The notes under the pieces: generated by a model | Database searches by the model: none | Told to the model about the DNA's origin: nothing | The model's input: only the letters and a program-made list of their open reading frames with translations | Program-made: the position numbers and the translations under genes | From: Bog-473 sp963817735 | GTDB taxonomy: Bacteria; Actinomycetota; Acidimicrobiia; Acidimicrobiales; RAAP-2 | DNA length: 64,000 bases | Direction of reading: 5' to 3' | Assembly: GCA_963817735.1 (NCBI GenBank) | Contig: CAWFPP010000016.1 | Coordinates: 1-64,000, forward strand | In this document: one piece after another, positions 50,255-59,444 of the stretch | How positions within the stretch are numbered: position 1 is the stretch's first letter | Layout of the letters: the number at the start of each line of letters is the position of its first letter

Positions 50255-51429
50255 GCGACCCTCTCCCGGCGCGGCATGGAGAGCTGGACCTCGGCCCCCT
50301 CGCCCGGTGCCGAACGGACGACGGCCGACCCGCCGAAGCGGGCCATGCGGGCCCGGATCGACTGGGCGATGCCCTGCCGGTCCTCTGGAACGCTGTCGGG
50401 GTCGAAGCCGCGCCCGCGGTCGCGCACGTACACCATGACCGTGTCCGCTTCGACTTCCGCATAGACGGACACCTGGTCCGCGCCGGACCATTTGGCCGCG
50501 TTGACCGTGGCTTCCCGGGCGGCGTCGAGGAGGGCACGCAACGCCTCGTCGAGTGGGCAGTCCCCCACCATCACCACCTGCACGGCGATGCCGTGGTCAG
50601 CCTCGACCTGGCGCTGCAGCAGGCCGACGCCCTCGGCCAGCATGGTGGCGTCCTCCCCGATGGCGCCGGGTGGCCGGCCCTCGAACAGCCAGGCGCGGAG
50701 CTCGCGCTCCTGGGCGCGGGCCAGGCGCACCACGTGCTGGGGATCGTCGGACGAGCGCTGAATGAGGGCCAGCGTCTGGAGCACGGAGTCGTGGACGTGG
50801 GCGGCCATCTGGGCCCGCTCCTCGGCCAGCGCACGCGCCTGGCGCTCGGCGATGAGGTCGCGCACCAGGCTCAGCCACCAGGGCCCGAAGATGACGACGC
50901 TGGCGGCGACGACGAGCACGGCGCCGCCGACGGGACGGAGCGCGGCCACGGTGTTGTGACCCTCGACGAGCACGGCGACACCGACACCTCCGATGACGAG
51001 GCCCACGGCCACGCGGGCGATGAGCCAGCGGCGGCCCATTCCGTGGGTTTCGGTCCCGAGCAGGGGCACCACGTCGTGGTCGATGAACGCCTTTTCCGAC
51101 TCGCCGGCGTTGCGCCAGATCAGGACGATCACACCGATGGCCAAGAATGTCGGCCAGCCGAGGAACCCGACGAAGGGGACGTGCAGCGTGGCGGTGATGA
51201 ACTGCAGCGCGATCAACAGCGGGATGAGGATGGCGGCGATCGTCCGGATGCCCCGGCGGTCGCTGATGGCGCGGGAGTAGATGTTGCTGGTCTCCCCCTC
51301 CATCGGGATCAGCAACCAGGCCATGGCGTAGACGAACACCATCACGCCGCTGGCGATCGACAACAGCACGAAGCCGATGCGCACCACCGTGGCGTCGATC
51401 CCCGTCTCCCGCGAGACCGCGCCGCACAC
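50251..51429 (-). CDS. Sensor histidine kinase with N-terminal PspC domain
   Basis: The 392-residue frame from GTG 51429 holds a PspC domain (AVSRETGIDATVVRIGFVLLS), several membrane helices, a dimerisation box with HDSVLQTL (HisKA_3 type) and a HATPase with DRGRGFDPDSVPEDRQG. The open frame continues upstream with RRSPDNRVLGGVCG, the normal PspC start, to about 51471, but contains no ATG, GTG or TTG there. A GGAGG followed by CTG at about 51470 is a possible non-standard start. It acts with the downstream regulator, probably sensing envelope stress. Confidence 0.88.
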   Translation of the reverse strand: MCGAVSRETGIDATVVRIGFVLLSIASGVMVFVYAMAWLLIPMEGETSNIYSRAISDRRGIRTIAAILIPLLIALQFITATLHVPFVGFLGWPTFLAIGVIVLIWRNAGESEKAFIDHDVVPLLGTETHGMGRRWLIARVAVGLVIGGVGVAVLVEGHNTVAALRPVGGAVLVVAASVVIFGPWWLSLVRDLIAERQARALAEERAQMAAHVHDSVLQTLALIQRSSDDPQHVVRLARAQERELRAWLFEGRPPGAIGEDATMLAEGVGLLQRQVEADHGIAVQVVMVGDCPLDEALRALLDAAREATVNAAKWSGADQVSVYAEVEADTVMVYVRDRGRGFDPDSVPEDRQGIAQSIRARMARFGGSAVVRSAPGEGAEVQLSMPRRERVA

Positions 51430-51471
51430 TCCGCCCAGGACGCGGTTGTCGGGGCTGCGGCGGAGGCCGCG

Positions 51472-51805
51472 CAGCTTGCCTCCGACATGGTGGTGACGGT
51501 GATGGCGCCACTCGGACCGGTGGGCGCGGCGATCCCGGGAAGACCAGTACCCTCGACCCTCGCCCCACCCGTCCCAGGGTGGAGGGGCCTCGCTTCGGGG
51601 CGCGCCGAGCGGCTGCTCAGTCGGGCGGCCACCGTCGGTGAGCGGACGCGAACCGGGATCGGGTGCCTCTGCGATACCTCGATGATCGCGCCGTGGCCAC
51701 CCCCCGGGCTATCGGGGACAACCCTGAGAGGTCCGGGGCCCGCTCAGGGTCCGACCAGGGAGTTGCCGGATTCACGCCGCCGAGGCCCGCCGTCAGGCTT
51801 GACCC
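51472..51805. other. Divergent intergenic region between the kinase and PspC genes
   Basis: About 330 bases separate the kinase start from the divergent PspC gene. The minus-strand frame of the kinase stays open to about 51705 but codes for His/Arg-rich, family-unlike sequence. No promoter or operator could be fixed by eye. Confidence 0.5.
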
Positions 51806-52195
51806 ATGCACTTCGCACCAGATCAGACACCGGACAGCTCAGGGATTGCAGGCGCCACGGGCACTGGAGGCGCCGCAAGCGCCGAAGGGCTCCCGGGGCC
51901 CGCCGCCAGCGAGCAGCCCACCCGACCCCCGTCCACTCCGACCGGGCCCGCGGGCGAGGACCGCCTCCACCGGGTGGCCCGGGGGCGCATGCTGGGGGGT
52001 GTCGCCACGGGTGTGGCCGACTACTTCGACGTCGATCCCACCATCGTCCGGATCGCCTTCGTCGCCCTGGCCTTCCTCGGTGGGCTCGCCGTGCCGCTGT
52101 ACCTGGCCGGGTGGCTCCTCATCCCCGACGAGGGCACGGACATGTCGGTCGCCGAGGAGCTGCTGGCCCGCGAGCGGGCCCACAGCGCGTTCTGA
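51806..52195 (+). CDS. PspC-domain membrane protein
   Basis: The 129-residue protein has a Pro/Gly/Ala-rich cytoplasmic-looking lead (about 1-50), then the PspC domain (RLHRVARGRMLGGVATGVADYFDVDPTIVRIAFV) with one or two membrane helices and GWLLIPDEG. It is divergent from a kinase carrying the same kind of domain, so the two are probably part of one envelope-stress circuit. Confidence 0.87.
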   Translation: MHFAPDQTPDSSGIAGATGTGGAASAEGLPGPAASEQPTRPPSTPTGPAGEDRLHRVARGRMLGGVATGVADYFDVDPTIVRIAFVALAFLGGLAVPLYLAGWLLIPDEGTDMSVAEELLARERAHSAF

Positions 52196-52236
52196 GCGGC
52201 GCACCAACCAGGCCGACCAAATCAGGCCGACCGCAC

Positions 52237-52339
52237 CAGAGCGACACCAGATTCCCGCCAGGACGACACCAGACCCCCACCAGACCGACACCAGACCCGG
52301 CCCAGACCGACACCAGACCCGCCCAGACCGACACGAAGG
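52237..52339. repeat. 21-22 bp imperfect tandem repeat, about five copies
   Basis: Copies of cagaccgacaccagacccg with small changes run from 52237 to about 52339, just before the DUF1707 gene's AAGGAG site. The region is non-coding in the assigned genes. Confidence 0.75.
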
Positions 52340-52350
52340 AGAAGAGAACC

Positions 52351-52821
52351 ATGCGCTACCGGTGGGATCCCGCCTACCCGACGAGCCGCAGGGAAACGCA
52401 GGCCTACGACGCCTCCATCCGGGCATCGGACGAAGAGCGCAACGCCGTGGCGGACAGGCTCTCGCGCCACTACGCCGAGGGACGGCTCGATGAGGTCGAG
52501 TTCAAGCACCGCCTCGACACGGCGATGTCGGCCACCACACGCGGCGACCTGCACGGCCTCTTCGACGACCTGCCGTCCTTGCCCAGCGCACCACCGCCTC
52601 CGCCGCCGCGGCACCGCCGGGTCCTGCCCTGGATCCTGATCGTGGTCCTCGTCGCCATAGCGGCCGGCGCGACCATGCCCTTCTATCCGATGTACCGCGT
52701 GCCGTGGATCCTCTTCGCCGTCATCGCCTTCTTCCTGTGGCGCCGCGCCGGCGGGCACCTCCACCAGCACCGGTACCATCGCCACGACGGCGGTCGGTCC
52801 AGCTCGATCTTGGACAGCTGA
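52351..52821 (+). CDS. DUF1707 (SHOCT-like) membrane protein
   Basis: The 156-residue protein has the DUF1707 signature IRASDEERNAVADRLSRHYAEGRL (about 23-46) and LDTAMSATTRGDLHGLFDDLP, then a Pro-rich spacer, two hydrophobic segments, and a His-rich tail (HLHQHRYHRHD). AAGGAG lies before the ATG at 52351. Family members are small membrane proteins often beside PspC-type regulation genes. Confidence 0.9.
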   Translation: MRYRWDPAYPTSRRETQAYDASIRASDEERNAVADRLSRHYAEGRLDEVEFKHRLDTAMSATTRGDLHGLFDDLPSLPSAPPPPPPRHRRVLPWILIVVLVAIAAGATMPFYPMYRVPWILFAVIAFFLWRRAGGHLHQHRYHRHDGGRSSSILDS

Positions 52822-52829
52822 GGCGAAGC

Positions 52830-53351
52830 GTGCACACCCACGCCACCCGACCGCACACCGCCCCGAGTCCGGGCTCAGACCACGACCTCGACCGGTTGCA
52901 CTCGCTCGAGCTCTTCGCCGGCCTTCCTGACGGGGAGCTCGAAGAGATCGCCGCTCGCTGCAGCATCTCGACGGCGCACCCCGGGCAGGTGGTCCAGGCC
53001 CAGGACGTCCCGGTCCGCATGTGGCACGTCATCACGGCCGGGCATGCCGTCGTGCGGCGCGACGCAACCCCGGTCGGGCTGCTCGGACGCGGGCAATCCT
53101 GGTCGGAGCACTCGCTCCTGCACGGGGTGCCCTCGTCCATCGCCGTCGTGGCCCTCTCGCCCCTGACGCTGGTCACCATGAGCCGGCGGGCCTTCTTCGG
53201 GATCCCGGATCACCATCCGCTCCTGGCCGGGCGCCTCGTGGCGCGGGCGGCCTGCTCGCCCGATCGTCTGGCGATCCCGGTGTTCAATGCCCTGGCCCAT
53301 CTGGCCGATACCCACTGCACCGGGGTGTCTCCGGACGGCCGGTACGATTGA
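52830..53351 (+). CDS. Cyclic-nucleotide-binding-domain protein
   Basis: The 173-residue protein consists mainly of a cNMP-binding beta-roll (LHSLELFAGLPDGELEEIA, PGQVVQAQD, HVITAGHAVVRRD, GQSWSEHSLLHG). It has no DNA-binding helix-turn-helix, so it is not a Crp/Fnr regulator. The phosphate-binding cassette is poorly conserved, so cAMP binding is uncertain. GTG 52830 follows GAGG by about 7 bases and lies right after the DUF1707 stop. Confidence 0.82.
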   Translation: MHTHATRPHTAPSPGSDHDLDRLHSLELFAGLPDGELEEIAARCSISTAHPGQVVQAQDVPVRMWHVITAGHAVVRRDATPVGLLGRGQSWSEHSLLHGVPSSIAVVALSPLTLVTMSRRAFFGIPDHHPLLAGRLVARAACSPDRLAIPVFNALAHLADTHCTGVSPDGRYD

Positions 53352-53410
53352 GCCGTTCCCCCTGACGCCGGCCGGTGGTCGCGTCGAACATCCCCGAGGA
53401 GATTCCCGCA

Positions 53411-55651
53411 ATGCGCACCCTGGCCGGGTGGTGTGTCCGTCATCGCCGCATCGTCGTCCTGTCCTGGATACTCGTCCTCGTCGTCTCGATCTTCATGGTC
53501 GAGGCCGTCGGCACCGACTACTCCAACAACTTCAGCTTCCCGCACACGCAGTCCTTCGACGCCATCAACCTGCTGAAGTCCGTCGCGCCCTCCCACTCGG
53601 GGGACACCGAGCAGGTCGTCTTCGGCACGTCGGGTGACGCCCGCCTGACCGACACCGATGTCGGCCAGCGCATCAACGCCATGGTCGCCAAGATCAACGC
53701 GCTGCCCCACGTGACGGCGGTGACGAGCCCCTACGACTCGGCCGGCAACCTCGTCAACACGTCGAACATCAACACGGACCGGACGGTCGGCTTCTTCCAG
53801 GTCAACTTCGACAAGCAGGCCAACAACATCTCGGACAGCGAGGCCACGAACTTCGTCGATGCCGTCACGAGGACCTCCGGTGACGGGTTGACGGCCGCCG
53901 TCACCGGTCAGCTGGCCGAGCAGGCCAACAACCAGTCGTTCAGCAGCACCGGCCTCGGCGTGCTGCTGGCACTGATCGTGCTGCTGCTCGTCTTCGGGTC
54001 GTTCTTCGCCGCCATCCTGCCGATCCTCTCGGCTCTGTTGGCGTTGGGCACGGCCGTCGGGGTCATCGGCGTGCTGAGCCACGCCCTCGGCATGCCCTCG
54101 ATCTCGCCCGAGCTCACACTCCTGATCGGACTGGGGGTCGGCGTCGACTACGCCCTCTTCATCGTGACCCGACATCGCCAGGGCCTCGTGGCTGGTGGCG
54201 ACGTCGAGTCCTCGATCATCAACGCGGTCAACACCTCGGGCCGGGCCGTCCTGTTCGCCGGGATCATCGTCTGCATCGCGCTCCTGGGCATGTTCGCCCT
54301 CGGGGTGAGCTTCCTGTACGGCCTGGCGGTGGCCGCCGCCATCGGCGTGGCTCTCACCATGGTGGCGGCCCTCACCCTCCTACCGGCCATGTTGGGCTTC
54401 ATCGGCCCCAAGGTCATGAGCCGCAAGCAGAAGAAGAACCTGGCCGAGAACGGGCCCCGCATTGTCGGATCCGACAGCAAGGGCTTCTGGCCCAACTGGG
54501 CCGACCGGGTGCAGCGGGCACCGTGGCTCTCGGCGGGAGTGGCCCTTCTCATCATCGTGGCCATCGCCCTGCCCTTCTTCAGACTGCAGCTGGGCTCGGC
54601 CGACCAGGGCACCGACCCCGCCGGGACCCCGACGCGGGTGGCCTTCGACATGCTCTCGCGGGGCTTCGGTCCCGGGTTCAACGGACCGCTCATGCTGGTG
54701 GGCGTGGTGCAGGCGGATCAGCACGACGTCGTGAACAACGTCATCCACGAGGTGTCCCGGCAACCCGACGTGCACAGCGTGGCCGATCCGCTCTACATCC
54801 CGAGCAAGACCGGCAACGGCGACGTGGTCCTCGTCAACGTGTATCCCGACTCTTCGCCGCAGGCTCAGTCGACGACCGACCTGGTCAACCGACTGCGCGA
54901 CGACACGGTGCCGCAGGCGGTCGGAGACTCCGGCGTCAACCTCCTCGTCGGCGGGACGACCGCCATCTACATCGACTTCTCGAACGTCCTGAGCGCCAAG
55001 TTGCCGTTGTTCATCGGCCTGGTCGTGCTGCTGTCGTTCCTGCTGTTGATGACGGTCTTCCGGAGCATCGTGATCCCGCTCACGGCCGCGGCGATGAACC
55101 TGCTCTCCATCGGGGCGGCACTGGGCATGCTGGTGGCGGTCTTCCAATGGGGTGACCTGGGGTCCCTCATCGGCCTCAGCGGCACCAGTCCGGTTGAGGC
55201 CTTCCTCCCCGTGATGCTGTTCGCCATCCTGTTCGGGCTGTCGATGGACTACCAGGTCTTCCTCGTGTCGCGCATGCACGAGGAGTACATAAAGTCCGGT
55301 GGCAACAACCGGGTGGCCGTGCGCAACGGCCTGGCCGCCACCGGCAAGACGATCACGGCGGCGGCCCTCATCATGATCCTGGTCTTCGGTTCGTTCATCC
55401 TGGGCGGCAACCGCGTCATCAAGGAGTTCGGGATCGGCCTGGCCGGTGGCATCCTGGTCGACGCCATCCTCATCCGGATGGCCATCGTGCCCTCCATCAT
55501 GATGTTGTTCGGCAAGGCCAACTGGTGGTTCCCGGCCTGGCTGGACCGGATCCTGCCCAAGCTGTCCGTCGACGCCGACGACCTCGAAACCGACATGCCC
55601 GAGGACCCCGGGCCCGAGCCGCAACCCGAGCTGGCCGGGACTCTCCAGTAG
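53411..55651 (+). CDS. MMPL-family membrane transporter
   Basis: The 746-residue protein has the RND/MMPL layout of two halves, each with a first helix, an outer loop and a group of helices. The two conserved GxxxDY regions are GVGVDYALFIVTRHR (about 245) and GLSMDYQVFLVSRMHEE (about 615). MMPL proteins export lipids and glycolipids using the proton gradient. The ATG at 53411, after GAGGAG, is preferred over GTG 53375. It may work with the lipid enzymes of the window; no specific lipid is implied. Confidence 0.9.
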   Translation: MRTLAGWCVRHRRIVVLSWILVLVVSIFMVEAVGTDYSNNFSFPHTQSFDAINLLKSVAPSHSGDTEQVVFGTSGDARLTDTDVGQRINAMVAKINALPHVTAVTSPYDSAGNLVNTSNINTDRTVGFFQVNFDKQANNISDSEATNFVDAVTRTSGDGLTAAVTGQLAEQANNQSFSSTGLGVLLALIVLLLVFGSFFAAILPILSALLALGTAVGVIGVLSHALGMPSISPELTLLIGLGVGVDYALFIVTRHRQGLVAGGDVESSIINAVNTSGRAVLFAGIIVCIALLGMFALGVSFLYGLAVAAAIGVALTMVAALTLLPAMLGFIGPKVMSRKQKKNLAENGPRIVGSDSKGFWPNWADRVQRAPWLSAGVALLIIVAIALPFFRLQLGSADQGTDPAGTPTRVAFDMLSRGFGPGFNGPLMLVGVVQADQHDVVNNVIHEVSRQPDVHSVADPLYIPSKTGNGDVVLVNVYPDSSPQAQSTTDLVNRLRDDTVPQAVGDSGVNLLVGGTTAIYIDFSNVLSAKLPLFIGLVVLLSFLLLMTVFRSIVIPLTAAAMNLLSIGAALGMLVAVFQWGDLGSLIGLSGTSPVEAFLPVMLFAILFGLSMDYQVFLVSRMHEEYIKSGGNNRVAVRNGLAATGKTITAAALIMILVFGSFILGGNRVIKEFGIGLAGGILVDAILIRMAIVPSIMMLFGKANWWFPAWLDRILPKLSVDADDLETDMPEDPGPEPQPELAGTLQ

Positions 55652-55652
55652 C

Positions 55653-55745
55653 CGGATCCGTAGTCGGATCCGTAGTCAGATCCGTAGTCAGAGACCTCGT
55701 CGGCACCTCACAGAGGGCACCTCACAGAGGGCACCTCGACCCAGG
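55653..55745. repeat. Two short tandem repeats between genes
   Basis: Three copies of the 12-mer ggatccgtagtc (the last with one change) run from 55653 to 55688, and then copies of ggcacctcacagag, two exact and two diverged, from 55702. They lie between the MMPL stop and the convergent aldo/keto reductase stop. Confidence 0.85.
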
Positions 55746-55772
55746 GCGCCTCGACACCTAGGGCACCTGCCT

Positions 55773-56744
55773 CTACCAGGCGTAGTCCTCCGGGGCGGTG
55801 CGGTGCCCGGGAAAGAGCTCGTCCAAGCGGGCCAGGACCTTGTCGTCGAGAGTGACGTCGACGGCGTGCACGGCCGACTCGAGTTGCTCGGGCGTGCGCG
55901 GTCCCACGATGGGCCCGGTCACCGCCGGCCGCGTCAGCAACCAGGCCAGCCCCACCGTGCCCGGCTCCTCGCCCGCCTCGGCGCAGAGGTCCTCGTAGGC
56001 CTCGAGCTGCGGGCGCCGCGCCTCGATCGTCTCGGCGGCACGCCCGGCGTAGCGCCGGCTGCCGTCGCGCTCCTTGCGCACCACGCCACCGAGCAGGCCG
56101 CCCTGCAACGGCGACCAGGGGATCACGCCCAGCCCGTAGGTCTGCGCCGCCGGCAGCACCTCGCGCTCGATGTCGCGCACGATCAGGTTGTAGATGGACT
56201 GCTCACTCACCAGCCCCATGAAGTTTCGCCGGGCCGCCGCCTCCTGTGCACGGGCGATGTGCCAGCCGGCGAAGTTCGACGAGCCGACATACAGGATCTT
56301 GCCCTGGGCGCGCAGCACCTCCATCGCCTCCCAGATCTCGTCCCAGCCGGTGCCCCGGTCGATGTGGTGCATCTGGTAGAGGTCGATGTAGTCGGTCTGC
56401 AGCCGCTGCAGGCTGGCGTCACAGGCCCGCCGGATGTTCAGCGCCGAGAGCCGCCCCTCGTTGGGCCAGTCCCCCATGTCGCCGTAGAGCTTGGTGGCCA
56501 GCACCACCTTCTCGCGGCGCCCGCCGCCCTGGGCGAACCAGTTACCGACGATCTTCTCGGTGGCGCCGCGGCCCTTGGAGCGGCCGTAGACGTTGGCCGA
56601 GTCGAAAAAGTTGATTCCGGCCTCCAGAGCCGAGTCCATGATGGAAAACGAGGTCGGCTCATCCGTCTCGGGCCCGAAATTCATGGTGCCCAGGCAGATG
56701 CGGCTGACGCGGAGGCCGGTGCGGCCGAGGTGGTTGAATCGCAT
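55773..56744 (-). CDS. Aldo/keto reductase
   Basis: The 323-residue protein has the AKR tetrad: the Asp and Tyr in FFDSANVYG, the Lys in LATKLYG, and the His in YQMHHID. Then come WSPLQGGLLGG and the C-terminal GPIVGPRTPEQLE. It reduces aldehydes or ketones with NADPH. The substrate is unknown. It converges on the MMPL gene and is divergent from a DUF35 gene. Confidence 0.92.
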   Translation of the reverse strand: MRFNHLGRTGLRVSRICLGTMNFGPETDEPTSFSIMDSALEAGINFFDSANVYGRSKGRGATEKIVGNWFAQGGGRREKVVLATKLYGDMGDWPNEGRLSALNIRRACDASLQRLQTDYIDLYQMHHIDRGTGWDEIWEAMEVLRAQGKILYVGSSNFAGWHIARAQEAAARRNFMGLVSEQSIYNLIVRDIEREVLPAAQTYGLGVIPWSPLQGGLLGGVVRKERDGSRRYAGRAAETIEARRPQLEAYEDLCAEAGEEPGTVGLAWLLTRPAVTGPIVGPRTPEQLESAVHAVDVTLDDKVLARLDELFPGHRTAPEDYAW

Positions 56745-56904
56745 GGGCCGAACCTACAGGGCGGCGCCGAAGGGTGCCGCGGGGCCGAATCGTGCGGCGG
56801 GCCGCAGAGGGCCGTACCGGAGCGTGTCCCGATTGGCCGACTTTTTCGCGGTCCCGCTACATTGAGAACACCATTTTCTACGATTTCCACCCGAGCTTGG
56901 GGGC

Positions 56905-57306
56905 ATGATGGCGCAACAGATTCCGCTGGTCGACTACCTGGAGCTGGGTGACGACCCGCATTTGGTGGCGAACGAGTGCATCTCGTGCGGCGCCCGCTTC
57001 TTCGACCGCCGCAACGCGTGCGCCGCATGCGAGGCGACCGAGTTCAAGAAGGTCGCCATCCCGACCAGCGGTGAGGTCCGAGCCTTCACCATCGTCTCGT
57101 TCGCCGCACCGGGGATCCCGGTGCCCTACGTCGCCGCCGTCGTCGACTGCGACGGCACCAGCGTGAAGGCCAATCTCATCAACGTGACACCCGATCCCGA
57201 GCACGTGACGCTGGGCATGAAGGTCCGCCTGGCCACCAACGTGATCGGCACCGACGACAACGGCACCGAGGCAATCGGCTTCGGGTTCGAACCCCTGGGA
57301 GGTTAG
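56905..57306 (+). CDS. DUF35 zinc-ribbon/OB-fold protein, thiolase partner
   Basis: The 133-residue protein has the zinc ribbon CISC...CAAC (about 25-42) followed by an OB-fold. It is 6 bases upstream of a thiolase, matching the DUF35-thiolase complexes of acyl-CoA carbon-carbon chemistry. The start may be ATG 56905 or the adjacent ATG 56908. Confidence 0.9.
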   Translation: MMAQQIPLVDYLELGDDPHLVANECISCGARFFDRRNACAACEATEFKKVAIPTSGEVRAFTIVSFAAPGIPVPYVAAVVDCDGTSVKANLINVTPDPEHVTLGMKVRLATNVIGTDDNGTEAIGFGFEPLGG

Positions 57307-57311
57307 GCACG

Positions 57312-58523
57312 ATGGCATCGGCATCCGAAGAGGTGTGGGTCCTCGGGATCCACATGACCAAGTTCGGCAAGCACCCCGACCTCGACACCGTCGACCTGGC
57401 GTCGCAGGCGGTTCAGGGAGCGCTGGCCGACGGCGGGGTGACCATGAAGGACATGGGCATCATCGGCGCCGGCAACCTCATGGGCGGCGCGTTGCCCATC
57501 GGGCAGGTGATCCAGAAGCAACTGGGCCAGACAGGGATCCCCGTCTACAACGTTTCCAACGCCTGTGCCACCGGCGCCACCGCGCTGCGGGTGGCGGTCA
57601 TGGCGATCAAGGCGGGCGAGACCGACATGGGCCTGGCCTTCGGTGTGGAGAAGCTCGCCGGCGCCGGGCTGCTGGCCGGCGGGAGCCGCAAGAGCGACGA
57701 CAACACCTGGACGCCTTCGGGGCGCTACGGGTCGGTGGCTGCCATCGACGGTCGGATCGGGACCGACATCATGCCGGGGGTCTTCGCCCAGATCGGCATG
57801 GAGTACGGCCACCGCTACGGCGGCACCAGCTTCGAGCTCTTCGCCCAGATCGCCGAGAAGAACCACTCGCACTCGACCCTGAACCCCATGGCGGCCTACC
57901 AGAAGAAGATGTCGCTCGACGAGATCATGAACGACGTCATGATCGCCTACCCCAACACGCGTCCCATGTGCTCGGCCAATTGCGACGGCGCGGCGGCGGC
58001 CGTGGTCGTCTCGGGATCGAAGCTCAAGACGCTTTCGCTCGAGCAGCAGAAGCGGGCGGTCAAGATCACGGCGTCGATCCTGACCACGGACCCGTGGGAG
58101 GAGGCATGCCAGATCCTGCCCAACGTGAACGACCTGACCCGCAACGCGGCCGCCCAGGCCTACGAGCAGGCGGGCGTGGGTCCCTCCGATCTGAACCTCG
58201 TGGAGCTGCACGACTGCTTCGCCACGGCCGAGCTCGTGCACTACGACAACCTCGGGCTGTGCGAGCGCGGTGGGGCGGCAGACTTCTTCAAGTCGGGCGC
58301 CACCTGGCGTGACGGTTCGACGCCTGTCAACGTCTCGGGCGGCCTGGAGTCCAAGGGCCACCCCATTGCCGCCACCGGCATCGCCAACGTGTGGGAGGTG
58401 GCGACCCACCTGCGCGGTGAGGCCGGCGACCGCCAGATTTCCGGTGCCAAGGTCGGCATGACCCACGTGATCGGGCTCGGCTCGGCGTGCGGGGTGCACA
58501 TCCTGGAGAAGTCGGCGGCGTAA
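57312..58523 (+). CDS. Thiolase-family acyltransferase
   Basis: The 403-residue protein has a possible nucleophile Cys in NVSNACATGATALR (about 85), the HDCFA block, and GGLESKGHPIAATGI with the catalytic His. Unlike the thiolase-like protein at 41602 it retains these Cys/His residues, so it may catalyse thiolytic cleavage or condensation of acyl-CoA. It is coupled with the DUF35 protein just upstream. Confidence 0.9.
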   Translation: MASASEEVWVLGIHMTKFGKHPDLDTVDLASQAVQGALADGGVTMKDMGIIGAGNLMGGALPIGQVIQKQLGQTGIPVYNVSNACATGATALRVAVMAIKAGETDMGLAFGVEKLAGAGLLAGGSRKSDDNTWTPSGRYGSVAAIDGRIGTDIMPGVFAQIGMEYGHRYGGTSFELFAQIAEKNHSHSTLNPMAAYQKKMSLDEIMNDVMIAYPNTRPMCSANCDGAAAAVVVSGSKLKTLSLEQQKRAVKITASILTTDPWEEACQILPNVNDLTRNAAAQAYEQAGVGPSDLNLVELHDCFATAELVHYDNLGLCERGGAADFFKSGATWRDGSTPVNVSGGLESKGHPIAATGIANVWEVATHLRGEAGDRQISGAKVGMTHVIGLGSACGVHILEKSAA

Positions 58524-58531
58524 ACAGGCGG

Positions 58532-58567
58532 ACCTGGCGTACCCGGCGTACCTGGCGTACCCGGCGC
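58532..58567. repeat. 18-bp tandem repeat, two copies
   Basis: Two near-identical copies of acctggcgtacccggcgt lie in the short gap before the methyltransferase gene, with a further partial copy after them. Confidence 0.8.
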
Positions 58568-58592
58568 ACCTGGCCGACCTGGCGTTCCGCAC

Positions 58593-59405
58593 ATGACCAC
58601 CTCGCCGGTCTACGACACCATCGGGCGGGGCTACATCGCCCACCGGCGGGTCGAGCCGACCTGGGAAGCCGTGATCCGCGAGCAGCTCGGGGACGGGCGC
58701 GTCGTGGTGAACGTCGGAGCGGGCACCGGGAATTACGAACCCGGCGACCGGATGGTTATTGCTGTTGATCCATCCAGCGTGATGATGCAGCAGCGTACGG
58801 CCGGTGCTGCGCCTGGCGTACGGGCCAGCGGTTCGGCGCTCCCGCTCCCCTCGGGGTGCGCCGACGTTGCCATGGCCATTCTCACCCTGCATCACTGGGA
58901 CGATTGGGCGGTTGGTCTGTCCGAGCTGTGCCGGGTGGCGCCGCGGCGGATCGTCCTGACCATGGACTTCGAGATGCATTCGCGCTTTTGGCTCCTCGAG
59001 GAGTACGTGCCCGAAGTGGGTGCGTTCACCCGGAGCCAGGAGCCCGGGTACGAGGCGGTGGCTGAGGTCATCGGGGGTGGTGCGGGCGGTGCTGATGCAG
59101 GTAACGGTGGCGATGGTGGTGATGGTGGAGCCGTCGCAGTCATTCCCTTACTCGTGCCGCGTGACATGGAGGATGGCGTCCTCGGCGCCTACTGGTGCCG
59201 GCCTGAGGCGTACCTCGACCCGGCGGTGCGGGCAAACTGCTCGGGGTTGGCGTTGGCCGACCCTGCCGTCGTGGCCCGGGGTGTCGCCGCATTGGAGGCC
59301 GACCTTGCCAGCGGCGAGTGGCACGGGCGCCACGCCGACCTGGCCGAGCGAGAAGCGATCGATCTGGGATATCGGCTGGTGGTAGCGGACTCGGGTGAGG
59401 GCTGA
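58593..59405 (+). CDS. SAM-dependent methyltransferase, class I
   Basis: The 270-residue protein has motif I in VVNVGAGTGNYEPG, ASGSALPLPSG and a LTLHHWDDW segment that places the acceptor site. A Gly/Asp/Ala-rich insert (about 165-185) may be a flexible loop. The methyl acceptor is unknown. It follows the thiolase by about 70 bases. Confidence 0.85.
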   Translation: MTTSPVYDTIGRGYIAHRRVEPTWEAVIREQLGDGRVVVNVGAGTGNYEPGDRMVIAVDPSSVMMQQRTAGAAPGVRASGSALPLPSGCADVAMAILTLHHWDDWAVGLSELCRVAPRRIVLTMDFEMHSRFWLLEEYVPEVGAFTRSQEPGYEAVAEVIGGGAGGADAGNGGDGGDGGAVAVIPLLVPRDMEDGVLGAYWCRPEAYLDPAVRANCSGLALADPAVVARGVAALEADLASGEWHGRHADLAEREAIDLGYRLVVADSGEG

Positions 59406-59444
59406 AATTCACGACTTACTGTGACGTGTAGGCGCCGCAGGAGG

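Noticed and set aside
57303..58979. A 558-codon minus-strand frame opposite the thiolase
   Set aside because: Low-complexity translation opposite a gene with intact catalytic motifs.
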